Shown here piece by piece: positions 18,427 to 26,699 of a stretch of 64,000 nt of DNA. Both the position numbers and the translations under genes were made by a program. Origin of the DNA: Shinella sp032095155 (GTDB lineage Bacteria; Pseudomonadota; Alphaproteobacteria; Rhizobiales; Rhizobiaceae); NCBI RefSeq assembly GCF_049199905.1, contig NZ_JBLZPK010000014.1, positions 62,001 through 126,000 of the forward strand, given 5' to 3'. The notes below the pieces were generated by a model. That model was not told the DNA's origin. It did not search any database and worked only from the letters and a program-made list of their open reading frames with translations. Position 1 is the stretch's first letter; every line of letters starts with the position of its first letter.

Positions 18427-19008
18427 TTAACGTTCGATCGTACCGGTCCGGCGGATCTTCTTCTGCAGCAGGAGCACACCGTAAAGGAGCGCTTCCGCCG
18501 TGGGAGGACAGCCTGGCACGTAGATGTCGACCGGCACCACGCGGTCACAGCCGCGCACCACCGAATAGGAATAGTGATAGTATCCGCCGCCATTGGCGCA
18601 GGAGCCCATCGAGATGACGTAGCGCGGCTCGGGCATCTGGTCATAGACCTTGCGGAGCGCGGGCGCCATCTTGTTGGTCAGCGTGCCGGCGACGATCATG
18701 ACGTCGGACTGGCGCGGGCTGGCGCGCGGCGCAAAGCCGAAACGCTCGACGTCGTAACGCGGCATCGACAGCTGCATCATTTCCACGGCACAGCAGGCGA
18801 GACCGAAGGTCATCCACATCAGCGAGCCGGTACGGGCCCAGGTGATGAGTTCGTCCGTCGACGTGACCAGAAACCCCTTGTCGGCGAGCTCGTTGTTGAT
18901 CTCGCCGAAATAAGCATCGTTGCTGCCGATGGGCTTGCCGGTCGAGGGATCGATGATCCCCTTGGGCTGCTGGGCAACAAGCGTGTTGCTCGTATGAGCT
19001 ACTCCCAT
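18427..19008 (-). CDS. nuoB: NADH-quinone oxidoreductase subunit B (cluster N2)
   Basis: The 193-residue subunit carries the terminal 4Fe-4S cluster N2 next to quinone. The ligand cysteines are seen in LACCAVEMM, GSCANGGGYYHYSYS and YVPGCPPTAEAL. I chose the ATG at 19006-19008 (MGVAHTSNTLV), which has GGGAG nine bases upstream and overlaps the nuoA stop region by ten bases; the seven-codon upstream extension is not family-like. Confidence 0.97.
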   Translation of the reverse strand: MGVAHTSNTLVAQQPKGIIDPSTGKPIGSNDAYFGEINNELADKGFLVTSTDELITWARTGSLMWMTFGLACCAVEMMQLSMPRYDVERFGFAPRASPRQSDVMIVAGTLTNKMAPALRKVYDQMPEPRYVISMGSCANGGGYYHYSYSVVRGCDRVVPVDIYVPGCPPTAEALLYGVLLLQKKIRRTGTIER

Positions 19009-19364
19009 TCGAGTGCTCCCTTCTTCCATTCATAGATAAAGCCGATGGTCAGAACGCCGAGGAAGACCATCATGGACCAGAAGCCGAACCAGCCGAGCTC
19101 ACCGAAGGACACCGCCCAGGGAAACAGGAAGGCCACTTCCAGGTCGAAGATGATGAAGAGGATCGACACCAGATAGAAGCGGATGTCGAATTTCATGCGC
19201 GCATCGTCGAATGCGTTGAAGCCGCACTCGTAAGCGGAAAGCTTTTCCGAATCGGGGGCTTTGTGCGCGACGGCAAACGGCGCGACCAGCAGGGCAATGC
19301 CGATAACGAGCGCGATACCGATGAAGATGGCGATCGGGAGATAGGAACCGAGAAGTTCAGTCAT
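18999..19364 (-). CDS. nuoA: NADH-quinone oxidoreductase subunit A
   Basis: The 121-residue, three-helix membrane subunit and first gene of the nuo operon. The conserved loop SEKLSAYECGFNAFDDARMK, with the cysteine that moves during the active/deactive transition, is clear, as is LFIIFDLEVAFLFPWA. The start is the ATG at 19362-19364 (MTELLGSYLPIAIFIG); the frame is open for 20 codons upstream but that part has no family likeness. Confidence 0.96.
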   Translation of the reverse strand: MTELLGSYLPIAIFIGIALVIGIALLVAPFAVAHKAPDSEKLSAYECGFNAFDDARMKFDIRFYLVSILFIIFDLEVAFLFPWAVSFGELGWFGFWSMMVFLGVLTIGFIYEWKKGALEWE

Positions 19365-19641
19365 TGGCGTCCATCCTGCCTGCTGTCGGCGCCAGAGAGA
19401 CGCCTGTTGGTCCAAGACCTGCAAGCCGATAAAGTATGTTGCAACGCCATGTCGTTAGCGCAGCGAGCGTGTCTGCGCAAGGCTTTGTCCGGCTTTCGCC
19501 GCAATCATTACATTCTTTTCCCGGCTGCCTGGAAAGGCCGGCGGCGAGGCCATTTAAATCGTTACGATTTCATGACCGTCAGGGCACGGGACGTTTCGCC
19601 GCAGGTGCGAAGAAAAAGCGCCGCCCACGCCGCCTCCCCGG
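19365..19641 (-). promoter_or_regulatory. nuo operon upstream region
   Basis: This 277-base spacer between nuoA and the SPFH gene has no supportable gene and must hold the leader and main promoter of the nuo operon, which reads leftward. I could not pick out convincing -35/-10 boxes or an operator. Confidence 0.4.
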
Positions 19642-20529
19642 CTAGTTCGCATTCAGATTGAGCATCGGGACGGAGCCGCCCGGCAGCATGGTGCGCGGAA
19701 GCTGGCCATCCCATTTCTCCGCCTGCGTCAGCGAGACGAGACCGGGATTGTCCTTCAGCGCATCGCCGCGCGCCTTGATCGCTTCGGCTTCCGCCTCGCC
19801 GCGAAGCTTGATCGCCTCCGACTCGGCCTGGGCGGCCAGACGCACCGCATCGGCCTGCGCCTGCGCCTCCGCGCGGCGGGCATCCGCCTGCGCGCGCGCC
19901 TGCGTCACCGTGATTTCCGCCTGCACCTTTTCGCGTTCGGCATTCTGGCGCAGGCGCTGCACCTCGACTTCCGCCAGCATGCGCTGCTCGATGCTCGCCT
20001 CATAGGCTTCCGAAAAATCGATGTTCTCGATCTGCACGCTTTCGATCAGCACCGGCCCGGCAATACCCTCCTGGATCGCCGCCGCGACCTCGGAGTTCAG
20101 CCGCCCGCGCTCCTGGATCGCCGTCACCGCATTGAACCGGCCGAAAACCGTCTTCGTCTCCTCGAAGACCTTGCGCTCGATCAGACGGGAAAGCAGCCCA
20201 TCCTCGCCACCGTAATTGGCATAGACGGTCTCGACGCGGTCGGCGGGGATTCGGTAATTGACGGAAAGGCGGATATCGGCGGGCTGCTGGTCGCGGCTGT
20301 AGGCCTCCATCTTTTCATAGACGATAGCCTTGGACTGCACGGAGATTCGCACGACCGAATCAATCAAAGGCAGCTTGAAGCCCAGACCGGGATCCGCCGT
20401 GCCCGCAACAGCGCCGTATCGTAGAATCACCCCGCGCTCGCCTTGGTCGATTGTGAACCACGACCCAAAGAGAATGCTGAGCGCGACAAGTGCCGCAAAA
20501 CCGGACAGAGCCATGGTGACGTAACGCAT
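19642..20529 (-). CDS. SPFH/band 7 (prohibitin-like) membrane protein
   Basis: The 295-residue protein starts with one membrane helix (MALSGFAALVALSILFGSWF). A band-7 domain follows (TIDQGERGVILRYGAVAG to about residue 180), then a long Ala/Glu/Arg/Gln coiled coil. This is the layout of prohibitins and HflC-like proteins, which form membrane-bound rings that regulate proteases such as FtsH or organise lipid domains. A single gene without an HflK partner favours prohibitin-like over HflC. The start at the ATG at 20527-20529 has GAGGGG upstream. Confidence 0.85.
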   Translation of the reverse strand: MRYVTMALSGFAALVALSILFGSWFTIDQGERGVILRYGAVAGTADPGLGFKLPLIDSVVRISVQSKAIVYEKMEAYSRDQQPADIRLSVNYRIPADRVETVYANYGGEDGLLSRLIERKVFEETKTVFGRFNAVTAIQERGRLNSEVAAAIQEGIAGPVLIESVQIENIDFSEAYEASIEQRMLAEVEVQRLRQNAEREKVQAEITVTQARAQADARRAEAQAQADAVRLAAQAESEAIKLRGEAEAEAIKARGDALKDNPGLVSLTQAEKWDGQLPRTMLPGGSVPMLNLNAN

Positions 20530-20665
20530 GCGAATCCCCTCTTCGATCGGGCAGGCTATACGAAGACGGAGGAAGGGCGGCAAACATTCACCGCGAAAGA
20601 CGAAAATCCGCGCTCAAGGCGTTACGTGAGGAAAAACCGGCAACTACCTGGAGGAGAAGAAAGAA

Positions 20666-20742
20666 TGGCGCGAGTGACGGGGCTCGAACCCGCGACCTCC
20701 GGCGTGACAGGCCGGCACTCTAACCGACTGAGCTACACCCGC
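20666..20742 (-). tRNA. tRNA-Asp (GTC)
   Basis: Read on the minus strand this is a 77-base cloverleaf including an encoded CCA. The acceptor stem GCGGGTG pairs with CACTCGC (one G-U). The anticodon loop CTGTCAC gives anticodon GTC. The T-arm contains GGTTCGAGCC. It is identical to the copy at 20790-20866. Confidence 0.97.
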
Positions 20743-20789
20743 GCATCTTATGGACCCTGGGGTCCCGACTGTTTCATCGGCCTTTCGAG

Positions 20790-20866
20790 TGGCGCGAGTG
20801 ACGGGGCTCGAACCCGCGACCTCCGGCGTGACAGGCCGGCACTCTAACCGACTGAGCTACACCCGC
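20790..20866 (-). tRNA. tRNA-Asp (GTC), second identical copy
   Basis: This 77-base copy is identical to the tRNA-Asp at 20666-20742 over its whole length, including CCA, and is separated from it by 47 bases of unrelated spacer. The two are probably cotranscribed on the minus strand. Confidence 0.97.
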
Positions 20867-21106
20867 ATCCTCGAAAGCGTCCGGGTGAAACACCCGTCCC
20901 GAGCGGCCTGCGCCGTTCGATGAGCGGCTAACTACGGGGTTCGTGTTTGGGTGTCAAGCAGGTTTCAAGACAAAACAATGAGGCGGTGCGAAATGTTTCC
21001 ACACCCTTTCGCATCTTCGCGGGCCGTTCAAAAAATGTAGAATAATTTGACATTTCCCTCTTGCGGTTCGATCCGGTTCCGCATAGATCACAGCCACCAA
21101 CGCGGC

Positions 21107-21182
21107 GGGCGATTAGCTCAGTTGGTAGAGCGCCTCGTTTACACCGAGGATGTCGGCGGTTCGAGTCCGTCATCGCCCACCA
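21107..21182 (+). tRNA. tRNA-Val (TAC)
   Basis: The acceptor stem GGGCGAT pairs with ATCGCCC, followed by discriminator A and an encoded CCA. The anticodon stem-loop CCTCGTTTACACCGAGG gives anticodon TAC. The gene lies at the left edge of the prophage-like block and its 3' end is a plausible phage attachment site, but I found no second copy of that end in this window. Confidence 0.97.
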
Positions 21183-21195
21183 AGCCATTTCTTGC

Positions 21196-21221
21196 AAAGC
21201 CCTGTTTCAGCAGGGCTTTTT
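21196..21221 (+). terminator. Rho-independent terminator after tRNA-Val
   Basis: A nine-base stem, AAAGCCCTG (21196-21204) with CAGGGCTTT (21211-21219), has a six-base loop and is followed by a T run. It lies 14 bases after the tRNA-Val 3' end. Confidence 0.85.
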
Positions 21222-21463
21222 GCTTTTCTCGCCCGTGATATTCCCTCACCCACCCACTTACTGCACCCATTGATTCCATTGTGAAACTTGGCGCGCAGCC
21301 CTCACCTCCGCCTCTCTATATAGAGGGGCGGATATAGTGATCCATCCCCGCCAACGTACGGTTTCGCCGAGGGCTCTCTTCTTCGCGCCACATGACGCCA
21401 GGATGTCAGGCTGACAAAAATGAATGCGTGGAGTCGCGTGAGGCTATCGCGACTGTGTTTGCC

Positions 21464-22270
21464 TTATGCCACCCTTAGCGCGGCGCCGCGGCGCTTCTTG
21501 CACTTTCGGAACCAGACTACCCCGAGCGCCTTCCAGAGCGTGACCTTATGCGAAATGACATAAAACTTCGCCTCCTCCTCTGCGGTGTATAAGAGGTCGA
21601 CGATGGCTGAGGTCAGATCGGCCGGGTCGATTTGATCTGCATATTCGCGATCAGTGAGCAGCATTTCAGCCGCCTTAATCTGCGTGGCTGTTATTGGCCC
21701 GCGCTCTGCATCTGCGATGACCTCAAGAATGCGCCGCGCAACGATCCGGCCGCGCCGTGCAATCAGGCTTTCGATCTGCTTGACAGCGATAGTCTGCCTC
21801 GACCCATCGCCCGTGTATGAGTTTGGCGTTCTTAGTAACTTCACGTTTGCCGCGGCGCACGTCAGTTCCAACGTAAGCGCGTCTTCATCAGCCGCTGCGA
21901 TTGCCGCTTGATGAAGCTGTAAATTGGTCACAGCCAAATTCTGAGTATTCTGCCCGATGAAAGCCTTTGCCTGAGAAGCCGTATCGTCTGCCTCGACGAT
22001 CATCACAGGAATTTCGGTGATGTAGGGGTTCGAAGCGGCAGCGATAGCCGTGTGCTGACCATCCAGGACCTTAAGTACCGTCGCCCCATCATGATCTGCG
22101 TAAGCGCAAATCGGGGGCTTGAACTTTGCCCAATCGAATCCTTCGACCACCCGCCGAATTTGTCTCAGACCCCGCTCGCCGATATCCCTTTGATACGCAG
22201 GATCGACAAACAATTTTGCTGGGTCAATTGTCTCGAAGATGGGCATACCCGTGGTCGTGTAGAAATGCAC
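21464..22270 (-). CDS. ParB-like (ParB/Srx fold) phage-associated protein, 5' end probably lost
   Basis: The 268 residues start at a GTG (22268-22270), or at the ATG eight codons later. The sequence shows a ParB-like core: IDPAKLFVDPAYQRDI then TVLKVLDGQHTAIAA. The second half is helical and ends in a basic stretch. The reading frame continues upstream without a stop to 22369 with coherent protein sequence (AVWYPEATCLVVDRVGIRV), up to the TGA that closes the truncated terminase frame. The true start may therefore have been lost at a deletion junction. The role in the remnant phage is unknown. Confidence 0.6.
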   Translation of the reverse strand: MHFYTTTGMPIFETIDPAKLFVDPAYQRDIGERGLRQIRRVVEGFDWAKFKPPICAYADHDGATVLKVLDGQHTAIAAASNPYITEIPVMIVEADDTASQAKAFIGQNTQNLAVTNLQLHQAAIAAADEDALTLELTCAAANVKLLRTPNSYTGDGSRQTIAVKQIESLIARRGRIVARRILEVIADAERGPITATQIKAAEMLLTDREYADQIDPADLTSAIVDLLYTAEEEAKFYVISHKVTLWKALGVVWFRKCKKRRGAALRVA

Positions 22271-22369
22271 GAACGGCTTGTTGGTGAAGGGGTCGCGCAG
22301 GACACGAATGCCGACGCGATCGACGACCAGGCACGTCGCTTCAGGATACCAAACGGCTTGTTCGTACCG

Positions 22370-22753
22370 TCACCACCGGCGAATGCCGGCCATCAGCGGG
22401 CTTTTCGCTTGCCCCTTGCCTGTCTCCAACCAGCCCGAGCGGAACCGCATCCGCCCGCTTTCGCGCCGCCATCCGAAAAGCGACCCCGCGCAGAATACAT
22501 GCCAGGGCAGCGGGTCGAGGGGCTCGCCGACCTTGGCGCCCTCGGTAATCGTGAGCATTGCCGGCAGGAACCGCAGCGGGCGGGTAGCGGCCTCAACTGA
22601 CCAGTATAGACCTCGCGCCGGACCTTCCCGGAGATCTCGAAGGTGCCTTTCCGCAGCCGAAGCGACGAGATCGCCGACAATGATCTTCCCGTCGAGGGCG
22701 TCTTGCGCCCAAGCCGTTACCGGATCATGAGCCCTTTCGCTTGGTGAACTCAT
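22370..22753 (-). pseudogene. Phage terminase large subunit, N-terminal fragment
   Basis: About 120 residues match the N terminus of phage terminase large subunits: DPVTAWAQDALDGKIIVGDL, AATRPLRFLPAMLTITEG and WLETGKGQAKSPLMAGI, the last being the Walker-A-like region. A complete protein has about 500-560 residues; here the match ends at SPLMAGI and a TGA follows four codons later. The same frame then reads on into the ParB-like gene, so a deletion has probably joined two phage genes. It overlaps the small-subunit gene by 29 bases, as in intact phages. Confidence 0.8.
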
Positions 22754-23165
22754 CGGATGGCCGGGTCACTTTCGTTTTGCGTTCCGCTTTGCTGGCGGCC
22801 GAACGGCGCCGAGGTGCCAGGCCGAACTCCGCTTCGAGCACCGCGGCATCTGACGCCATCTCACGCATGGCAACGAAATGCGGGCTGGTCCTGGCAATGG
22901 CTTTCGGGTTGCCCCGCTTTGGTCGGGTGACAGCACCGTTTTCCGCCACTTCCCGTAGAGATCGATCGTAGAGAACATACGCGACGACCAGGCGCTGAAG
23001 CGCGTGGGCATTGCCCGGCGACATCAGGGCGCGGTCCTTCAACTCGGTCGTGACCCGGCGCCAATGTTCGTGCGCCTGGCCGATTTCGAGCACGTCGTTG
23101 AAGACGCTTTCCCAATCCGGTTCGGCGACGATCTCGCCGGTGCCGTCAATTCCGACAACGTTCAT
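22725..23165 (-). CDS. Phage terminase small subunit, P27 family
   Basis: The 146 residues have the layout of P27-type small terminases: an N-terminal region with DWESVFNDVLEIGQAHEHW, the helix LQRLVVAYVLYDRSLREVAE, the segment NPKAIARTSPHFVAMREM, and a basic tail. The family recognises phage DNA and loads the large subunit for packaging. The start is the ATG at 23163-23165. With the large subunit broken it is a relic. Confidence 0.8.
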   Translation of the reverse strand: MNVVGIDGTGEIVAEPDWESVFNDVLEIGQAHEHWRRVTTELKDRALMSPGNAHALQRLVVAYVLYDRSLREVAENGAVTRPKRGNPKAIARTSPHFVAMREMASDAAVLEAEFGLAPRRRSAASKAERKTKVTRPSDEFTKRKGS

Positions 23166-23319
23166 GACAAATCACCCCTACGGGGTGGCCCCAACTTTTT
23201 GTTTCAGATTTGATCTCAGTGCGAACGCTGCCCCTGGCCGGTCCGGCCCCCGAGGCCCCCTGACTTTCGATACCCCCTCCCAGTCTTGACGACGCGGGGT
23301 TTCGCGGGGTTGATGGGCC

Positions 23320-23751
23320 ATGTCTGAAGTTCCTGCTGCACCCGATTGGTCCGCCTTCGCTCTGGTTGCCTCCATGGAGGTGGATGACCACGGAACGGGC
23401 TTTGCGTTCTCCATCCTGAACACTGAGGCTGCGCTTCAAACCGAGGCTGTCTATGTCTGGTTTGCCTCTGACGGCGAACCTCTGCGGATTGGTACAAGCA
23501 AGCCTTCGGTAGGAAACCGTTTGAGACAGTATCCTCAACACATCAACCGAAGCCTTCGGGACGGGCTCGGGCCGACACCTCCCCACGAAGCAGCCGCATG
23601 GTTTGAGATCGCAAGAAGCGGGCCGCTCAAGGCGCTGGCCCATCAGCCACCGTTGATAACGACAGTGTGCGGTTTGATCCGGCCCTACCTTGATATCGAA
23701 AGACACCTGATTGCTCAGCTCAAACCGAGACTAAACCGAAGCCATCGCTGA
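23320..23751 (+). CDS. Possible GIY-YIG-like nuclease domain protein
   Basis: The 143 residues contain VYVWFASDGEPLRIGTS followed by RLRQY, and end DIERHLIAQLKPRLNRSHR. This order recalls GIY-YIG nucleases (hairpin with Y and IG, then R, then a C-terminal E and an N near the end), but the first G-I-Y is degenerate (A-V-Y). It is on the plus strand, opposite to the flanking phage genes, and ends one base before the HNH gene stop. No strong ribosome site is seen. The assignment is tentative. Confidence 0.45.
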   Translation: MSEVPAAPDWSAFALVASMEVDDHGTGFAFSILNTEAALQTEAVYVWFASDGEPLRIGTSKPSVGNRLRQYPQHINRSLRDGLGPTPPHEAAAWFEIARSGPLKALAHQPPLITTVCGLIRPYLDIERHLIAQLKPRLNRSHR

Positions 23752-24129
23752 TTAAGCCTTGTTCCAAGGATGGTTCGGATCAAGCGGACGGCCGTTGATA
23801 TCCGTGCCGCTTCGAATCTTGCCACGCTCCTCCTGCTGGATGCGGATGTCATGGTGGTCGGGACAGGCGACTTCCCAGTTCGAGCGGTCCCAGAACAGAC
23901 GCTGGTCGCCCTTGTGGGGAATGCGGTGATTGACGACGAGATGTATACGCCTCGGGTTCGTCTGGGCTGACCCATCCATGCGGAGGTTGCCGACGTTCAG
24001 GAGACCCGCCGCGTTGCATCGCTCGCAGAACTGGTTCTCGGGCTTGGCAAGGAAGGCTTTGCGGGCCTTCTCCCATCTGGTGTCGTAGCCGCGCTGACGT
24101 GCAGACGACCTACTCTCAGGTTTTGCCAT
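23752..24129 (-). CDS. HNH endonuclease, phage type
   Basis: The 125 residues begin with a basic stretch (RQRGYDTRWEKARKAFL). FCERCNAAG and CPDHHDIRIQQEE supply the paired cysteines and histidines of a treble-clef HNH fold, and VVNHRIPHKGD supplies the first catalytic histidine. Such genes usually lie next to terminase small-subunit genes and assist DNA packaging. Here it lies upstream of the small terminase on the same strand with an oppositely oriented gene in between. Start ATG at 24127-24129. Confidence 0.85.
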   Translation of the reverse strand: MAKPESRSSARQRGYDTRWEKARKAFLAKPENQFCERCNAAGLLNVGNLRMDGSAQTNPRRIHLVVNHRIPHKGDQRLFWDRSNWEVACPDHHDIRIQQEERGKIRSGTDINGRPLDPNHPWNKA

Positions 24130-24263
24130 CGTTGTAACACCGTTTCCATCTCTCCAATTGCCGCCGAGTGATCACAATGAAGATTGAACTACAAACAGCC
24201 ATATTTGCTAAATACCTTGTTTAGGAGCCAGCAAATAAAGGCTTTGGACAATGGGGATAGCAA

Positions 24264-24596
24264 ATGAAGCATCTCTTCCTGATGATATGCGCTCTTTCCT
24301 TTTTCTCGTCACCAGCACTCAGCCAAGACTTCCAGGATCAACGCGACAAAATAATGCAATGCCGCGATTCCTGCGAACAGGATCAAGCAGATATTATCGC
24401 GTTCCCTGGCGATTCTGGGACAATGTTCCAGCCGGGGGGCAGAGCTGAAGTTCTAGAGATCCCGTCAACGTCCGGCGCCGACTCAGCGATCGAGTTCACA
24501 CTGCCTGAAAATGATCCGGTCGTTGAGGTCACTACGCCGGGGTCTTCCCAGGGTGGAAGTGGCAATGGTCTCGACGGCAGTATTCTGCCACGCTGA
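24264..24596 (+). CDS. Small exported protein of unknown function
   Basis: The 110 residues start with a signal peptide (MKHLFLMICALSFFSSPALS). The mature part has two close cysteines (MQCRDSCEQD), then a disordered Gly/Ser/Pro-rich tail. A longer overlapping frame on the same strand lacks a signal and was not chosen. It is followed within 15 bases by another exported-protein gene and the two may be cotranscribed. No family is recognised. Confidence 0.55.
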   Translation: MKHLFLMICALSFFSSPALSQDFQDQRDKIMQCRDSCEQDQADIIAFPGDSGTMFQPGGRAEVLEIPSTSGADSAIEFTLPENDPVVEVTTPGSSQGGSGNGLDGSILPR

Positions 24597-24610
24597 ACGC
24601 GGATTGAACA

Positions 24611-25261
24611 ATGAGAAGTGTGTGCCGCCTCTCTCGCGTCAATTTGGCCTTTTTCCTTGGCGTTTCGATCGGGCTGATTCCAGCCCCATCGAAAGCTGAG
24701 GTCTCGTGCAATGATCCGTTCTTCATCACCGACATAGCCTTCAGCCCCTTGACCAAATGGCTTTCGTCAAATCGTGAAGGCGTTATGATTTCCGACAAGG
24801 CGGAGTTTTCGCCCGCCTATCAGGCTGAATTGATCAAACTGGACGGAAACGGCCGAATATCACAGTCATTCACGCTTACGAAAAATGCAGCGAAGTCGTT
24901 GCGCAACATATTGGAAAAGCAAAGCGACCAATCAGTCCCGTACCTCGTCAGAAAGGTTCCCGACCTAGCCGCTGGCGCCACTAACATGGTGCTTGGTTTC
25001 TTCCTCGGTTGGGGGAAGGATAGCGTCGAGGACGGCCTGGAGTTGCGCCGCCAGCGCGCGGCGGTTCTTGCAAATGTTACGACTGAGGGGAGCCGACTTC
25101 TACTCGTTCACTCCCTTCGGCGCGACCTGTCGACCGGGCAATTGTTGCTGGTCGAACAGATTCTGCATGAATCCGCGGTAAACGGGAAAACGCAGTTGGC
25201 TAGCATGTCGATATGCACCTACAGCGTAGCCGAGGCGCCAGTAGTTCCCGCCTTGCAATGA
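24611..25261 (+). CDS. Exported protein of unknown function
   Basis: The 216 residues begin with a signal peptide (VNLAFFLGVSIGLIPAPSKA, cleavage after SKA is likely). The mature protein has mixed alpha/beta character, one hydrophobic stretch (AAGATNMVLGFFLGWG) and two cysteines. I do not recognise a family. It follows the small exported gene by 14 bases on the plus strand, as a possible two-gene unit inside the prophage-like block. Confidence 0.6.
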   Translation: MRSVCRLSRVNLAFFLGVSIGLIPAPSKAEVSCNDPFFITDIAFSPLTKWLSSNREGVMISDKAEFSPAYQAELIKLDGNGRISQSFTLTKNAAKSLRNILEKQSDQSVPYLVRKVPDLAAGATNMVLGFFLGWGKDSVEDGLELRRQRAAVLANVTTEGSRLLLVHSLRRDLSTGQLLLVEQILHESAVNGKTQLASMSICTYSVAEAPVVPALQ

Positions 25262-25422
25262 CGACCGCACTTAGCTGCGTGTCGTGCTTTCCATGCTGCT
25301 GCTGTCTGTCGCCTCGCATCGGAGGCCGATGGGCTGGTGGGCGTGATGGCATGGCCTATCGACTCCTGCGATCAGGCGTTGCAATCTTCAGGGCTGATAT
25401 GGGCTAACCTAGGAAGGGCTGA

Positions 25423-25986
25423 GTGTGGATGGCGCTACGTTTGTTTTCGGCTGATCGCAGAGGCATGTATCACGAAGGCCCTCTAACCCTGATGAAAGAG
25501 CCGCCACGAATAGAGTATGGATTCCTAAATGCGAACGACGGAACTTCGACATCCGACGATCTGCGGGTTCACTGCCTAGAGCTGTTCCCCGAAGGCCTTT
25601 CGATCCACGGATGGCAATTCCTGACGAGCAGGAACTGGGTTCAAGGCCAGAACGAACCTTTCCTCACCCACAATGAGGGGATCGAGTTGGTGTTCGAATT
25701 TGTGCGTCTGGCGCACTTCCCAGATAGACCGTCGCGAATGCAATCATATTTCGCGTTCGACAGCATTGAGCAGGTAAAGTCCTTCAGCGATGCGCCAGTT
25801 TACGAAATGATGCCAGCGGCGAGCTTCATGGCAGACATGAACTGGCTAAAGGTTGGTGGCCAATTCGCCTACGCGTCATATAACGCACACCAATATTGGC
25901 GAGGAGCGGCCACACCGGACCCACGGTGGGAATACCTTTTGGTTCCGCCAGTTGTTATCCAAATCGTTCCAATCGCCAATGGATAA
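25423..25986 (+). CDS. Unknown protein, possibly DUF2441-like
   Basis: The 187 residues include GPLTLMKEPPRIEYG, SRMQSYFAFDSIEQVKSF and WLKVGGQFAYASYNAHQYW with the end WEYLLVPPVVIQIV. The order of FAFDS, a YEM strand, and a final EYLL-PP strand recalls DUF2441-type proteins, some of which are thought to have an ADP-ribosyltransferase-like fold. That likeness is from memory and unproven. An internal ATG (MYHEGPLTLM) is an alternative start. Confidence 0.5.
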   Translation: MWMALRLFSADRRGMYHEGPLTLMKEPPRIEYGFLNANDGTSTSDDLRVHCLELFPEGLSIHGWQFLTSRNWVQGQNEPFLTHNEGIELVFEFVRLAHFPDRPSRMQSYFAFDSIEQVKSFSDAPVYEMMPAASFMADMNWLKVGGQFAYASYNAHQYWRGAATPDPRWEYLLVPPVVIQIVPIANG

Positions 25987-26063
25987 TAATGAAGCCCCTG
26001 TCTCTACCCTCCAATGAGGATACAGAGAGAAGCATCTGAGAAGCACGGTAACCGGGGTGGCGT

Positions 26064-26231
26064 ATGAACGAACCGACAGATAGGTCAGCGTTTCAGGACG
26101 TGCCTTTGCCCCGGCTGTCGTGGCGAATCGGTTGGGCCGTTGGAAGAGCCCTCGGTCACACCTTCATTTTTTTGCTCTGGGCGGGCCTGACATTGACTGC
26201 CATCATTATCGGCTACCGTCTGCTGAACTAG
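26064..26231 (+). CDS. Small single-pass membrane protein
   Basis: This 55-residue frame starts MNEPTDRSAFQDVPLPRL and ends in one clear membrane helix (TFIFLLWAGLTLTAIIIGY). A GGGGTGG lies just upstream of the ATG. It resembles small membrane proteins found in phages and mobile regions but no family can be named. Confidence 0.45.
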   Translation: MNEPTDRSAFQDVPLPRLSWRIGWAVGRALGHTFIFLLWAGLTLTAIIIGYRLLN

Positions 26232-26252
26232 GCTTCATCTGAGAAGCCGGAC

Positions 26253-26543
26253 CTAAGCCCGGCTCTCGTTTTGGGTATGAAGATCAACGAGTTGGCGTTC
26301 TTCGGATTCCGGTGAGTGGTGACCGATACCACGAAGCCGGATCGGCTCGGAGAGGGTCTGACGAACGATATCAAGCCTCGCTCTCGCATCTTCTTCATTA
26401 CGCACCCACATGGGAAAATGGTGCCATATCACGCCATCGTAGAATTTGAATTTGTACAGATATCTTCGTACGCCGTGCTCATCGACCTGGTCGAGAATTG
26501 GGTTTAACTCAGCACCATCATGAATTGCGGCTTCACTATCCAT
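26253..26543 (-). CDS. Hypothetical protein
   Basis: The 96-residue protein has an aromatic core (YLYKFKFYDGVIWHHFPMWV) and a charged C-terminal half. The ATG at 26541-26543 is preferred because GGAG lies nine bases upstream. A start 19 codons earlier would add a hydrophobic stretch resembling a membrane anchor (FLVITLWIVLIIGV). No family is recognised. Confidence 0.5.
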   Translation of the reverse strand: MDSEAAIHDGAELNPILDQVDEHGVRRYLYKFKFYDGVIWHHFPMWVRNEEDARARLDIVRQTLSEPIRLRGIGHHSPESEERQLVDLHTQNESRA

Positions 26544-26699
26544 AGATTGCACTCCAATTATAAGTACAATCCACAGCGTGATCACCAAAAAGCAATCCAA
26601 AGTTAAATACGGTCATCTGCGTGGCAGGCCAGAACGTTACCGTCTGCCGGCCGTAGGCGGTTCTGTCACGGCTATGCCGTATGGGGTCGGGAAGGAGGC

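Noticed and set aside
20928..21197. An 89-codon minus-strand frame across tRNA-Val
   Set aside because: It overlaps the tRNA gene and has no ribosome site or protein-like composition.
25258..25407. A 49-codon frame whose ATG overlaps the stop of the exported-protein gene
   Set aside because: The overlap hints at coupling but the peptide is dominated by cysteine, arginine and glycine and has no likeness to a protein.
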